NCBI RefSeq assembly: GCF_001613465.1
Contig: NZ_BDCK01000027.1
Span: forward strand, 1 to 64,000
DNA length: 64,000 nt
Source: Nocardia niwae NBRC 108934 = DSM 45340
GTDB lineage: Bacteria > Actinomycetota > Actinomycetes > Mycobacteriales > Mycobacteriaceae
Direction: 5' to 3'
A program made the position numbers and the translations under genes. The notes beneath the pieces are model-generated. The model had not been told where the DNA came from and did not search any database. It saw only the letters and a program-made list of their open reading frames with translations. Position 1 is the stretch's first letter. Each line of letters begins with the position of its first letter. Positions 16,767 to 27,133 of this stretch are shown here, piece after piece.

Positions 16767-18014
16767 ATGGGGACGGACGGGGGGTTTCCTCCTGACATCG
16801 GGGAACGTCTGCGAGCCGCCAGGCAGGCGGCGGGGCTCTCACTGGCCGAGCTAGCGGCGCGAATACCGTTCTCGCGCAGCTACCTGGGTCATGTGGAGAC
16901 GGGAACGCGCATCGCCTCGGTCGATGTGGTTGCGGCATACCTGCGTGCATGCGGCGAAATGACATGCGACCCTGTCACACTGGTCAGTATGTTGGGCCGA
17001 GCGGATGTCGACCGGCGCTCGTTCCTGCGCACGTCGGTCTACAGCGCGGCGCTCTCCGCGACGGCGCTGGTATCGCAGTCGGATATGGCACGGTTGGTCC
17101 GGGTCGATGAATCGGCGCATATCGGTATGCCGGAAGTCCGTGCCGTCCAGAGAATCACAGACGCGTTTCTCGGCTTGGACGAGGTCAAAGGCGGCGGCAT
17201 CGGCCGAACCGCTGTCGCCGAGTTCCTGAGTACGGATGTCGCGTCACTGCTGCGGTCGCGATTCACCGATTCGACAGTCCGCTCCGCCGCGTTCAGCGCC
17301 GCCGCCGAACTGGCCTATTTGGCGGGTTTCAAAGCGCACGACGCGGGGGAGGACGGTATCGCGCAGCGGTATTTCCTCTCGGCATTGCGTCTGGCGCAGG
17401 AGTCCGGTGTTCCGGGACAGGACGGGTTCTGCTTTCGCATGCTCGGGTTACACGCCACCGACGTACGACAGCCACAGCACGCGGACGAGCTTGCCGAACG
17501 TGGAGTGGCAGCGGCGCGCGACAAAGTAGGTCCGGACACCATGTCCTTGTTCCTGGTCGGCCTGGCGCGCTGCTATGCCGAAACGGGGCAACATCGAGCA
17601 GCGCGGAATACTCTGCGGGAGGCGGAGCCGTGGATAGACACGGAAATCACCACCGAGTTACCCCGCTGGGCGGCTCTCTGGTGCCCGAACAAAGCGAGCG
17701 TAGCCAGGCAGACGTCGAAAGCGTTCGCTGCCTTGGGTGATTACGCCGAAGCCGAGCGCTACCTCTTCCTGTCGCATTCGATGTGGCATCCCGCGACCCA
17801 CACCAGGATTCATGCGCTCTCCGCAGTGGAAACCGGACTGATTCGGTGGCTTCTGGGACGGCATGAAGACGCGGCGAAAATTTGGCGGCCCGCACTGCCC
17901 ATTCTGTCCAGCGTATCCTCCGATCGTGCATCGAAGGTTATGCGGAAGGTGCGGAAGGTCGCCCCGGAAATATTCACCGGCACGGAAAAATGGCCGACAG
18001 CCGAATCCTCGTAG
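16767..18014 (+). CDS. XRE-family regulator with TPR-like C-terminal domain (paralogue A)
   Basis: The 415-residue protein has an N-terminal Cro/CI helix-turn-helix at about residues 8-60 (ERLRAARQAAGLSLAELAARI, SYLGHVETGTR). The linker DRRSFLRTSVYSAALSATALV is typical of large actinobacterial HTH regulators, followed by a helical TPR-like region (about 140-410). Such proteins control adjacent genes or differentiation and are often cargo genes. It is divergent from the small CRADxC protein. The protein at 59946 has the same build. The 3' part of the gene is visibly less G+C-rich than the neighbouring housekeeping genes, consistent with transfer. ATG 16767 is well placed. Confidence 0.9.
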   Translation: MGTDGGFPPDIGERLRAARQAAGLSLAELAARIPFSRSYLGHVETGTRIASVDVVAAYLRACGEMTCDPVTLVSMLGRADVDRRSFLRTSVYSAALSATALVSQSDMARLVRVDESAHIGMPEVRAVQRITDAFLGLDEVKGGGIGRTAVAEFLSTDVASLLRSRFTDSTVRSAAFSAAAELAYLAGFKAHDAGEDGIAQRYFLSALRLAQESGVPGQDGFCFRMLGLHATDVRQPQHADELAERGVAAARDKVGPDTMSLFLVGLARCYAETGQHRAARNTLREAEPWIDTEITTELPRWAALWCPNKASVARQTSKAFAALGDYAEAERYLFLSHSMWHPATHTRIHALSAVETGLIRWLLGRHEDAAKIWRPALPILSSVSSDRASKVMRKVRKVAPEIFTGTEKWPTAESS

Positions 18015-18156
18015 CACTGTGCTGTTCAGCCCGATGGCACGTTGCACGCGAGCGATCCGGCGCTGCTACGTTGCGCACGGTGAGTAGTGCGGTCCGACCC
18101 CCGCTGTCTCGGCCACTCCCGGCTCGCCCGCTTGACCGGTCCGTCCGGCCGCGGTG

Positions 18157-19530
18157 TCACTGCGGCAGCAGGTCCGTCAACGCCTCGTCGAGGGTGGGGT
18201 AGCGGAAGGTGAAGCCCGCCTTCGCCAGCACCTGCGAGGTGGCGTGGCGGCCGGTGAGGCCGAGGGCCGGATCGGAGCGGAGCAGGATCGCGCCGAGCGC
18301 GAGCAGAAACTCCGGGGTCGGCGGTGCAGGCGGCCGGTGCAGGCGCTTGCGCAGGACGCGCATCAGCTCGCGATTGCGGACAGGTGTATCGGTGGCGGCC
18401 ACCAGGATTCCGTTCGGCAGCTCGAGTGCGGGATCGAGGCCGAGGGCTGCGCGGACGATCGCGAGCCAGTCGTCGATGTGGATCCAGCTGAACCACTGTT
18501 CGCCGGAGCCGACTCGACCGCCCAACCCCGCTCGGGTGAGCTGGGTGAGGCGTCGCAAGGCGGGTGCTTGCGGGTCGAGCACGATCGAGGTGCGCAGGAT
18601 GGTCCAGTGCGCGGCCCGGACGGGGTCGAAGGCGCGCTCCCACGGTTCGGCCACGCCGGTCATCTGCGGCAGACCGACCGGCAGGGGAGTGTTTTCCGTG
18701 CACCGGGTTTCGCCCGCGTCCGACCAGATCGCGGTGGTGCTCGCCTGCACCCAGTAGTCGATCGGCGTGTCCAGGGTCGCGGCGGCGGCGACCAGCGCGC
18801 GGGTGGAATCGACTCGGCTGTCGCGTAATTCGGCGATGTTCTCCGGCGTCGGACGGCAGTCGACCAGCTTTCCGGCGAGGTTGACGATTGCCGTGCGTGT
18901 CGGATTGCGCAGTGCCGCAGCCCATTCGCCGACCGATCGGCCATCCCATTCCACTTGGTCGAACGGTAGTCCGGTATCGCGACGACGAGTGAGGATGACG
19001 ACACGATGACCACGACAGGTCAGGTCGGCGGCGACGTGCCTGCCGAGTCCACCGGTGCCGCCCGGGATGACGACCGTGAGCGCGTCCGCCGCGGGTTCCA
19101 GTCCGGCCGAACGGGCCAAGCGCGCGAAGCGCACCCGCACATCGGATTCCAGGAACCTCGTGGCGAGCAGCCGGGCCACACCGGCCGACGCCCCGAGGAA
19201 GGTGAGCCGCTGGGTGATTTCGGTGCCGCCGTCGCGGGGCGTCAGCGTCCAGGTCAGCCGCATCCGTCCGAGCGGCTCGGGCTGTTCCACGCGCAGCTCT
19301 CGTTCCGGCCGAACGGCGGCGACGATGAACGGCAGCGTCGTGCGCCCGTGCGATGCGCGGTGGTGCGGCACGTAGGTACCCGTACTGCCCACCGCGACCG
19401 GACTGTCCAAGCGCACGGCGGCGATACCCGGGTTCCACTCAGGCCATCGCGCCGGATCGCCGAGCACACTCCAGAGCCGCTCGGCAGGCAACGCGATGAA
19501 TTGCGTGTACGTCGTTGTACGTCGTGCCAT
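18157..19530 (-). CDS. TIGR01777-type epimerase fused to an SRPBCC domain
   Basis: The 457-residue fusion has residues 1-145 forming an SRPBCC/START-like ligand-binding domain (TQFIALPAERLWSVLGDPARWPEWNPG). From about 152 a Rossmann SDR domain begins with VVIPGGTGGLGRHVAADL, followed by AIVNLAGKLVD, SRVDSTRAL, YWVQASTTAIW and WFSWIHIDDWL. These are the hallmarks of the TIGR01777 (YfcH/SulA-like) epimerase family. The C-terminal DUF1731-like segment (TPEFLLALGAILLRSDPALGLTGRHATSQVLAKAGF, split here for length) is present. The substrate is unknown. The active-site pattern is the atypical extended type of this family. ATG 19530 starts the SRPBCC part directly. Confidence 0.88.
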   Translation of the reverse strand: MARRTTTYTQFIALPAERLWSVLGDPARWPEWNPGIAAVRLDSPVAVGSTGTYVPHHRASHGRTTLPFIVAAVRPERELRVEQPEPLGRMRLTWTLTPRDGGTEITQRLTFLGASAGVARLLATRFLESDVRVRFARLARSAGLEPAADALTVVIPGGTGGLGRHVAADLTCRGHRVVILTRRRDTGLPFDQVEWDGRSVGEWAAALRNPTRTAIVNLAGKLVDCRPTPENIAELRDSRVDSTRALVAAAATLDTPIDYWVQASTTAIWSDAGETRCTENTPLPVGLPQMTGVAEPWERAFDPVRAAHWTILRTSIVLDPQAPALRRLTQLTRAGLGGRVGSGEQWFSWIHIDDWLAIVRAALGLDPALELPNGILVAATDTPVRNRELMRVLRKRLHRPPAPPTPEFLLALGAILLRSDPALGLTGRHATSQVLAKAGFTFRYPTLDEALTDLLPQ

Positions 19531-19938
19531 GAGCCCGACGCTAACCCGCTGACGGGCCCGGCGGAACCGTGTGCATCGTCATGTACCGCATGTGCGGTGC
19601 GGGGACGAGAATGCCCGGCCGAGCAATGGACAACGAGCACACGAGAATTCATCGGTCAGCACGTCGAGGATGCGGCCCACGCCGGGGATGGACCACGGTG
19701 CGGGCCGGGCGAGTCACTTGCGGCCGGAGCGGGCGGTGCCCCGCTGGCATCGCCGCGTGCAGGGCCCGGTATTCGTACTCCGCGAACGTGGTGGCGGCGA
19801 ACCCCGTGCTGAAACCGGCGACGCCGGATCGGCGGCGGCTGTGCACGACACGTGGGATCTACGCGAAACGGCGTGACGGTACGGCATCCGCGCTTCGTGC
19901 GCCGGAGCCACCGCTAGCGTGTGACCACGGCGCGCCGT
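19531..19938. other. 408-base gap with no confident gene
   Basis: Open frames exist on both strands, but their protein sequences are arginine/proline-rich and lack family features. A minus-strand stretch near 19700-19830 (GFAATTFAEYEYRALHAAMP) looks slightly protein-like and could be a decayed remnant, but I cannot support a gene. Confidence 0.4.
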
Positions 19939-21273
19939 TCAGTCGCGCTGCGGGCCCAAGCTGATGCCGCGGGTGGCCAGCCAGGGCAGCGGGTCGACCT
20001 TGTCGGTGCCGTTCAGCCAGACCTCGAAGTGGCAGTGCGGACCGGTGGAGAATCCCCGGTTGCCGATCGTGGCGATCTGGTCTCCGGCGAGCACGCGCTG
20101 GCCCTGGGACACCGTGGCGGTGTCGATGTGGCCGTAGATGGTGACGGTGCCGTCGTCGTGTAGCAGGCGGACCCACATACCGAAGCCCGACGCGGGGCCC
20201 GCCTCGATCACGGTGCCGTCCGCGACGGCGTAGATCGGGGTGCCGATCGGGCCCGCGATGTCGATGCCGAGATGCTGCACGCCCCAGCGGGCGCCGAAGC
20301 CCGAGGTGAAGGTGCCCGCGGCGAACTTGGTGAAGAGCGGGCGGAGCTTCGAGGCCTCCTGGGAAGCGAGGTCCTCGGCGTACTTCTGGCCCTTCTGCAG
20401 GATGTCGTTGAACTGATCGAGATGGGCCGGCGAGGAGACGTTCAGCACCTGGGGGGAGTCCGGCGCGGCTGTCGGATCGGCCACGTTCATCGACTGCGCG
20501 GCGATCTCGTGGATCTGACCCGCGGCTTCGTAGTCGACCGCCTGCGACGGCTGTTCGGGCGAGGCGAACGCGGCCTGCCCGGCCGCGACGACCGCGCCCG
20601 CGGCCACGGCCGCGACCGCGGCGCGCCCCTTCAGCGCGGCGGGGGGCGCCGCCACCCGGTGCGCGCCACCGCGCTTGTTCGTGGCGCGGCGTCCGGGGAT
20701 GACGGTCGGGAGGGCGGGCGTGCCGGGCTCCTCGTCGGCCTCGGGCTCGTCGGCCTCGGTCGCCCAGGACTCCTCGGGGGCCCAGCAACCGGTGTCGGAC
20801 ACCCAGGATTGCTCGTCGGGCGCCCGGTTCTCCGCTTCGGCCCACGCGTCGCCGGAGTTCCAAGCGTCGCCGGAGTTCCAAGCGTCGCCGGAGTTCCAAG
20901 CGTCGCCGGAGTTCCAAGCGTCGCCGGAGTTCCAAGCGTCGCCGGAGTTCCAAGCGCCGCCATCGGACCAGGTCTGCTGCTGGGCGGTCCAATCCTGTTG
21001 CACCCACGCGTTGTTCGCGGCCCAGGAGTCGTCGGATACCGCGTTCTGGTAGGCCGGTTGCTCGTGGACGGGCGGCTCGGTGTCGTAGCCGTACTGGGCG
21101 CCGGCGGCGTGGAAGTAGTCGTACTGCGCCTGCGGCGCCTCGTACCCGGCGTGGTGCTGGTCGAACGAGTGCTCGTCCTGCCGGCCCGCGGGGGCGAAGG
21201 GCTCGTCGTCGGGACGGTAACGATGTCCCGTGCGCAAGCGATCAGGGGAAGCGAAGGTGGAGCTGTGGTTCAT
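19939..21273 (-). CDS. M23 family (LytM-type) metallopeptidase with long disordered N-terminus
   Basis: The 444-residue protein is predicted to be anchored to the membrane. Residues 1-200 are disordered and acidic, with six perfect GDAWNS-type hexapeptide repeats. A single hydrophobic helix (AAVAAVAAGAVVAAGQAAFAS) near 225-245 is followed by the extracytoplasmic part. The C-terminal LytM domain holds the zinc/active-site motifs HLGIDIAGPIGTPIYA and TGPHCHFEVWLNG (HxxxD and HxH), so it looks catalytically competent for peptidoglycan cleavage. It matches M. tuberculosis Rv0950c by position, divergent from sucC. ATG 21273 is taken; GTG 21285 is possible. Confidence 0.9.
   Translation of the reverse strand: MNHSSTFASPDRLRTGHRYRPDDEPFAPAGRQDEHSFDQHHAGYEAPQAQYDYFHAAGAQYGYDTEPPVHEQPAYQNAVSDDSWAANNAWVQQDWTAQQQTWSDGGAWNSGDAWNSGDAWNSGDAWNSGDAWNSGDAWNSGDAWAEAENRAPDEQSWVSDTGCWAPEESWATEADEPEADEEPGTPALPTVIPGRRATNKRGGAHRVAAPPAALKGRAAVAAVAAGAVVAAGQAAFASPEQPSQAVDYEAAGQIHEIAAQSMNVADPTAAPDSPQVLNVSSPAHLDQFNDILQKGQKYAEDLASQEASKLRPLFTKFAAGTFTSGFGARWGVQHLGIDIAGPIGTPIYAVADGTVIEAGPASGFGMWVRLLHDDGTVTIYGHIDTATVSQGQRVLAGDQIATIGNRGFSTGPHCHFEVWLNGTDKVDPLPWLATRGISLGPQRD
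20846..20953 (-). repeat. six perfect 18-bp tandem repeats inside the M23 peptidase gene
   Basis: The unit GCGTCGCCGGAGTTCCAA (plus strand) is repeated six times without a single mismatch and encodes AWNSGD on the minus strand. Perfect identity at silent positions indicates recent slippage expansion, so copy number probably varies between strains. Confidence 0.97.
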
Positions 21274-21487
21274 CGGCGGTGCCACATCGTGAAGCTGGTG
21301 GAACTCGGAAGCCGCCTGACCAGCGGCGTCGATCGGTCGAATGCGGAGCGGCTCTCCGTCTGCGGAGCGCTGTGCTGCGTCAAAGCTTGCCGTCCTCCTA
21401 GTCGTGACCGTGTTGTGACATCGACCGCACTGACGGTAACGAAATGATTGAGCGGCGACAAGCGGTGCGCCAGCTCCGTAACAAACA

Positions 21488-21503
21488 TGTGAGATTCATC
21501 ACG
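21488..21503. promoter_or_regulatory. CRP/GlxR-type binding site upstream of sucC
   Basis: TGTGAGATTCATCACG fits TGTGAn6TCACA with one mismatch. It is in the 537-base gap (21274-21810) between the divergent M23 peptidase and sucC genes, 215 bases from the peptidase start and 308 from the sucC start. No other gene is evident in the gap. Confidence 0.6.
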
Positions 21504-21810
21504 CTTAGCCCGCGGAATATCTCACTGTTGTATGGGCACCCTCGAGAGGTTTTCCAACGACGATTTGTAGTAGATACCGGCGCGCTCCGGCTTCGCCCGC
21601 TCTACCTGGCGCGGTGTCAGCAACCTACTCGCCAGTAGCGTTGGCCAGCGGTTTTGCCGGTCCGGGCGCAGCCGGGTGACCTGCGCCACTTAGGATGAAC
21701 GTGGCCGATTGGCCCTCCATGTGACTGGTTAGAGTCCGACCCGACCCGCTTCCGACGTCGGGCCGCCAACAAAGACGTTGTCATCGCAACGCAGACGAGA
21801 CGGTGAGTAC

Positions 21811-22977
<1,167 letters not shown>

Positions 22978-23002
22978 CGACGGCCGAGTAAGGACGAAAA
23001 GA

Positions 23003-23917
23003 ATGTCTATCTTCCTGAACAAGGACTCCAAGGTCATCGTCCAGGGCATCACCGGCGGCGAGGGCACCAAGCACACCGCGCTGATGCTGAAGGCGGGCAC
23101 CCAGATCGTGGGCGGTGTGAACGCGCGCAAGGCGGGCACCACCGTCGCGCACACCGACAAGGACGGCAACGCGGTCGAGCTGCCGGTGTTCGGCACCGTC
23201 GCCGAGGCCATCAAGGAGACCGGCGCCGACGTGTCCATCGCGTTCGTGCCGCCGAAGTTCGCCAAGGACGCCATCATCGAGGCCATCGACGCGGAGATCC
23301 CGCTGCTGGTGGTCATCACCGAGGGCATCCCGGTGCAGGACACCGCCTACGCCTGGGCCTACAACGTGGAGAAGGGCAGCAAGACCCGGATCATCGGCCC
23401 GAACTGCCCCGGCATCATCACCCCGGGCGAGTCGCTGGTCGGCATCACCCCGGCCAACATCACCGGCAAGGGCCCGATCGGCTTGGTCTCCAAGTCCGGC
23501 ACGCTGACCTACCAGATGATGTACGAACTGCGTGACTTCGGCTTCTCGACCTCCATCGGCATCGGCGGCGACCCGGTCATCGGCACCACCCACATCGACG
23601 CCATCGAGGCGTTCGAGAAGGACCCGGAGACCAAGCTGATCGTGATGATCGGCGAGATCGGCGGCGACGCCGAGGAGCGGGCCGCGGCCTACATCAAGGC
23701 CAACGTCACCAAGCCGGTCGTCGGCTACGTGGCGGGCTTCACCGCCCCCGAGGGCAAGACGATGGGCCACGCGGGCGCCATCGTGTCCGGCTCGTCGGGC
23801 ACCGCCCAGGCGAAGAAGGACGCGCTGGAGGCCGCGGGCGTGAAGGTCGGCAAGACGCCGTCCGAGACCGCCGCGCTGGCTCGCGAGATCCTGGAGAAGG
23901 CCAGCATCAGCGCCTGA
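23003..23917 (+). CDS. sucD: succinyl-CoA synthetase alpha subunit
   Basis: The 304-residue subunit carries the CoA-binding Rossmann domain (VQGITGGEGTKHTALML) and SKSGTLTYQMMYEL. The phosphohistidine loop is GHAGAIVSGSSGTAQAKKDAL, whose histidine is transiently phosphorylated. PNCPGIITPGES is the other family signature. The start ATG 23003 has a good AAGGA site nine bases upstream. It is the second gene of the sucCD operon and is followed by a strong hairpin. Confidence 0.98.
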   Translation: MSIFLNKDSKVIVQGITGGEGTKHTALMLKAGTQIVGGVNARKAGTTVAHTDKDGNAVELPVFGTVAEAIKETGADVSIAFVPPKFAKDAIIEAIDAEIPLLVVITEGIPVQDTAYAWAYNVEKGSKTRIIGPNCPGIITPGESLVGITPANITGKGPIGLVSKSGTLTYQMMYELRDFGFSTSIGIGGDPVIGTTHIDAIEAFEKDPETKLIVMIGEIGGDAEERAAAYIKANVTKPVVGYVAGFTAPEGKTMGHAGAIVSGSSGTAQAKKDALEAAGVKVGKTPSETAALAREILEKASISA

Positions 23918-23930
23918 TCTTCCCCGCGCA

Positions 23931-23965
23931 CGAAGGCCGCCTCCGAATTCGGGGGGCGGCCTTCG
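23931..23965 (+). terminator. rho-independent-type hairpin after sucD
   Basis: CGAAGGCCGCC (23931-23941) pairs perfectly over 11 bp with GGCGGCCTTCG (23955-23965), starting 14 bases after the sucD stop. It lacks a long T-run. Confidence 0.8.
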
Positions 23966-24356
23966 TCATGTGTGGCGGTGGGCTCAGGCTTGGGCAGCAG
24001 CCGAGCGTCCGGACCAGCCACGCGCGGAACTATGCGATCTGCCAGGGGTTGCGTCATCCCCTTCGCTCACTACACGAGGCAACCGGTCGGATGGTTCATC
24101 GACTCGTCCCCGGGAATTCCCCGCTATTGAGAATCCTCGTGGTGTGAAAAGTGCCATGGCGGGCAACAGTCTCTACAGAGCGGTAGGTGGTCTCGCTAGG
24201 GGCTCCGGGCCGGACACCCGCCGCGACCTGCCGGGATGTGAACGAATCCGCTCCTCCCGGCCGTCGCGGCGGGATGACCTCGGCGAGGGAGTGCAGTAGC
24301 GTCAGAAGTAATCCAGCCGTGAAGACCATGTACGACTCGATTTAGGAGACGACGAC
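23966..24356. other. 391-base gap without a gene
   Basis: In M. tuberculosis an oxidoreductase gene (Rv0953c) lies here; no trace of it is seen. The last 40 bases hold the AGGAG ribosome-binding site of the next gene, and the rest presumably contains its promoter. Confidence 0.5.
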
Positions 24357-25436
24357 ATGTCCTACCCGACCGGGGGCTCCGGGTACAACACACCCTCGCC
24401 CTCAGCGCCATCCAGCCAGAGCCCGGCCACGGGTGGTGCCACTTCAGGTTCGAGCGCTACCGGTTCCGATGCCAAGGGTCTGCCGTTCTTCCTGGTGGTC
24501 GGCGTAGCGGCACTCGGCGTGATCAACTTCCTGCTCGGCTTCCTGCCGTTCCTCGGTAGCAAGCCGGTCGATATCGGCGGCCGCCGGGTCAGCGCGCCGG
24601 AGACGGCCAACTTCTTCGAAGTGGCCTCCGGTACGCCGCTGCTGGGCCTGCTGCTGCTCGGCGGTCTGCTCGCCGGGCTGTCGCTGCTGCCCAAGCAGAA
24701 CTGGATCGGCGCGGCCGCCGCGGCTTCGACCGCTGGTTTCATCGCGCTGCTGTTCCAGTCGTTCAACTTCGGCGAGGGCAGTGAACTGAAGGCGGGAGCC
24801 TACGTCCTGCTCGTGCTGGCGTTCGTGCAGGCCGCCGTGGCGATCGCCGCGACGCTGTTCGAGGCAGGCATCCTCAAGGCGCCCGCACCGCGCCCGGCCA
24901 CCGCGCCGAGCGGCTTCGGTCAGGGCGGCTACGGGCAGCAGCAGCCGTCGTACGGACCGGGACAGCAGCAGGCCTACGGTCAGGGTCAGCCCGGTTACGG
25001 AGCCAGCCCCTACGGGCAGGCCGGCTACGGCGCCCAGGCCGCGCCGCCGCAGTTCCCGTCCCAGGCGGGGCAGCAGTCGCCCTACGGGCAGAGCCAGCCC
25101 GGCTACGGCCAGGCTCAGCAAGCCCAGCAGGGGCAGTCCTACGGCCAGCCGCAGTCGCCTTACGGTCAGAGCCAGCAGCCGACCACGGCCTACGGCGCGG
25201 CCCAGCAGCCGGGTTCGCCCTACGGCGCGCAGCCGCGTCCGGACGAGAGCGTGACCCAGCACTTCGGCGGCCAGCAGCAGTCCGGCCAGCAGTCGCCCTA
25301 CGGTTCGCCGGGCTACGGTCAGCAGCAGGCGCAGCCGAGCCAGCAGAACAAGCCGTTCGGCGGCGAACAGAGCGGTGATCCCTCGTCGGACGCCACCCAG
25401 GCGTTCCGCCCCTCGGACGACAACAACAACAAGTAG
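24357..25436 (+). CDS. DUF5336-type membrane protein (34 kDa antigen family, Rv0954-like)
   Basis: The 359-residue protein has a disordered S/G/T-rich start (1-40). Four hydrophobic segments follow (about 42-62, 88-104, 115-135, 143-165), then a long Q/G/Y/P-rich tail (about 180-359) full of YGQ/GYG repeats. This matches the 34 kDa antigen family and M. tuberculosis Rv0954, reported as a divisome-associated membrane protein. The tail is probably disordered and cytoplasmic or phase-separating (inference). ATG 24357 follows a strong AGGAG site. It precedes the perM-like gene as in M. tuberculosis. Confidence 0.9.
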   Translation: MSYPTGGSGYNTPSPSAPSSQSPATGGATSGSSATGSDAKGLPFFLVVGVAALGVINFLLGFLPFLGSKPVDIGGRRVSAPETANFFEVASGTPLLGLLLLGGLLAGLSLLPKQNWIGAAAAASTAGFIALLFQSFNFGEGSELKAGAYVLLVLAFVQAAVAIAATLFEAGILKAPAPRPATAPSGFGQGGYGQQQPSYGPGQQQAYGQGQPGYGASPYGQAGYGAQAAPPQFPSQAGQQSPYGQSQPGYGQAQQAQQGQSYGQPQSPYGQSQQPTTAYGAAQQPGSPYGAQPRPDESVTQHFGGQQQSGQQSPYGSPGYGQQQAQPSQQNKPFGGEQSGDPSSDATQAFRPSDDNNNK

Positions 25437-25525
25437 GAACTCAGCGGCGTCCTCCCCGGCGGCGGTAGCGTGCCTGCGGCGCGCCTGACCCGTTCGCGCC
25501 GGGGAGGATGCCACGCTGAAATGCC

Positions 25526-27073
25526 ATGAGCTCCTCCAGAAACTCCTCGACCCGCCGGATCGGCGGGTCGCGCGCGTCGCAGCCGCACCCCGACGCGGAC
25601 GAAGCCGGGTTTCTGTCCCTCACCCCGGAGCGGTCCAGGGTGCTCATCGCCGTCGCTGGCCGCCCGTCGGCCTTCGGGCTGACCACCCTCGTCGTCCTCG
25701 TGCTCGCCACGCTCTTGGCGGCAGGCAGCGATCTGGACGGCGCGTCCGGCGCGATCGCCGCCTCCTGGCTGGGCGCGCATCAGGTGCCGCTGGTGATCGG
25801 CAAGACCTCACTCGGGCTGCTGCCGCTGTTGCCGACCGCCCTGCTGGTCTGGCTGGCCGCGCGGGAATGCGCACGCGCCGTCGAACCGCACTGCACCCGG
25901 GCGGATCTCGGATGGATCGTGGGCGCCGCGGTGGGCGGTCCGCTGCTGGTCACCTCCGTCTGCCTCGCGGTCACGGAGGACGCTTCCGGGGTCATCGCGC
26001 TGCAACCGCCGAACACCCTCGCCGCGTTCGCGTGGGTCGCGGCGCTGTATCTGCTCGCCGCCGCCATCGGCATCGCGGTCCGCCTCCGGCAACAGTTGTT
26101 CGCGCTGCTGCGCCTGCCCGATTGGGCGGTCTCCGGCCTCTACGGCGCCGGCCGCTCCACACTGCGCCTGCTGGTCGGCGCGACGGCCGTGGCGGTGCTC
26201 TCATTCCTAGCGCACATTCCACGGCTCGGCGAGATGTACCGGTCGGCGGGCGATTTCGGTGGCGTCGTCGGGTTGACCCTGCTCTCGTTGGCATATCTGC
26301 CGAACCTGGTTATCCAGACCGTCGGCGTGCTGGTCGGTACCAGCACGCAGATCGGCGCCGCGTCCTTCGGGGTGTTCTCCGTGGTCGGTGGCCCGATTCC
26401 GGCGTTTCCGTTGCTCGCCGCGGTGCCGACCGGCCCCGCGGCGGGATGGTGGCCGGTGTTACTGCTGATCCCCGCGGCGGTCGGCGTGCTCGGCGGGCTC
26501 GACCTCGCGCGCACCACCACCGATCGGATCACCGCACCGTGGGCCACGCTCACCTCCGCCGCGCTCGCCGCGCTCGCGCTGACGGTGGCCGGAGTAGTCG
26601 CGGGCGGAGAACTCGGCGAGATCGGCCGGGTCGGCCTGGACCTGCCGATCTTCACTCTTGTCCTGTTCGCCTGGCTGGCTGTCACCGGTTACGCGGGGCT
26701 GGCTTTCGCGCGCTGGTTCCTCGTGCCGGTCGGCGTCCCGCCGGTCGGCTACACCGACCCGTACGACGACTACTCCGACGAGGACGAGGCGGACTACGAC
26801 GACTACGAGGACGACCAGGACTACTACGAGGACGACGACTACTACGGCGACGACGGCTACCACGACGACGGCTACGGCGACGAGGGCTACGAGGACGACC
26901 GGAACGACTACGACCGGCCGGAGCTGGAGGCCCCGCTGGACGCCGAACTCGTCGATGAGCCGCCCGCGATCGAGACCCGCGGCCGGTACCACGACCACGC
27001 GGCGGGCGACATCGTGGACGCCGAGGTGGTCGAGGCGGACCTGCCGGACAGTGACCGGATGGACGGTCGTTAG
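25526..27073 (+). CDS. perM: PerM-like integral membrane protein (DUF6350)
   Basis: The 515-residue polytopic protein has at least eight hydrophobic helices between about residues 35 and 400. A cytoplasmic tail (about 415-480) is made almost only of D, E and Y (repeated DDY/EDDY/GDDGY units). It corresponds to M. tuberculosis Rv0955 (PerM), implicated in cell division and survival under stress by stabilising FtsB. The acidic tyrosine-rich tail is longer than I would expect and is strongly biased in composition. ATG 25526 was taken; purN follows after a 57-base gap. Function by synteny and topology. Confidence 0.87.
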   Translation: MSSSRNSSTRRIGGSRASQPHPDADEAGFLSLTPERSRVLIAVAGRPSAFGLTTLVVLVLATLLAAGSDLDGASGAIAASWLGAHQVPLVIGKTSLGLLPLLPTALLVWLAARECARAVEPHCTRADLGWIVGAAVGGPLLVTSVCLAVTEDASGVIALQPPNTLAAFAWVAALYLLAAAIGIAVRLRQQLFALLRLPDWAVSGLYGAGRSTLRLLVGATAVAVLSFLAHIPRLGEMYRSAGDFGGVVGLTLLSLAYLPNLVIQTVGVLVGTSTQIGAASFGVFSVVGGPIPAFPLLAAVPTGPAAGWWPVLLLIPAAVGVLGGLDLARTTTDRITAPWATLTSAALAALALTVAGVVAGGELGEIGRVGLDLPIFTLVLFAWLAVTGYAGLAFARWFLVPVGVPPVGYTDPYDDYSDEDEADYDDYEDDQDYYEDDDYYGDDGYHDDGYGDEGYEDDRNDYDRPELEAPLDAELVDEPPAIETRGRYHDHAAGDIVDAEVVEADLPDSDRMDGR

Positions 27074-27116
27074 GCTCTAACCCGGCGGTGCCGCATCCGT
27101 CCGCCATCCGAACGAT

Positions 27117-27133
27117 CAGGGAGTAGAGCGCTG
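27117..27133 (+). promoter_or_regulatory. ribosome-binding site deciding a CTG start for purN
   Basis: CAGGGAG at 27117-27123 is followed after 7 bases by CTG at 27131. No ATG, GTG or TTG occurs in frame between the preceding gene's stop region and GTG 27185, which lies inside the first conserved strand. Confidence 0.6.

Noticed and set aside
19569..19964. plus-strand frame of 131 residues between the epimerase and M23 peptidase
   Set aside because: Low-complexity R/P content, no start-site support and no domain; left as a gene-free gap.
20846..20953. CRISPR array
   Set aside because: The repeats are contiguous with no spacers and lie in frame inside a coding region, so they are a coding tandem repeat.
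24096..24329. minus-strand frame in the sucD-DUF5336 gap as an Rv0953c remnant
   Set aside because: No oxidoreductase motif is visible in any frame; similarity to Rv0953c cannot be supported.
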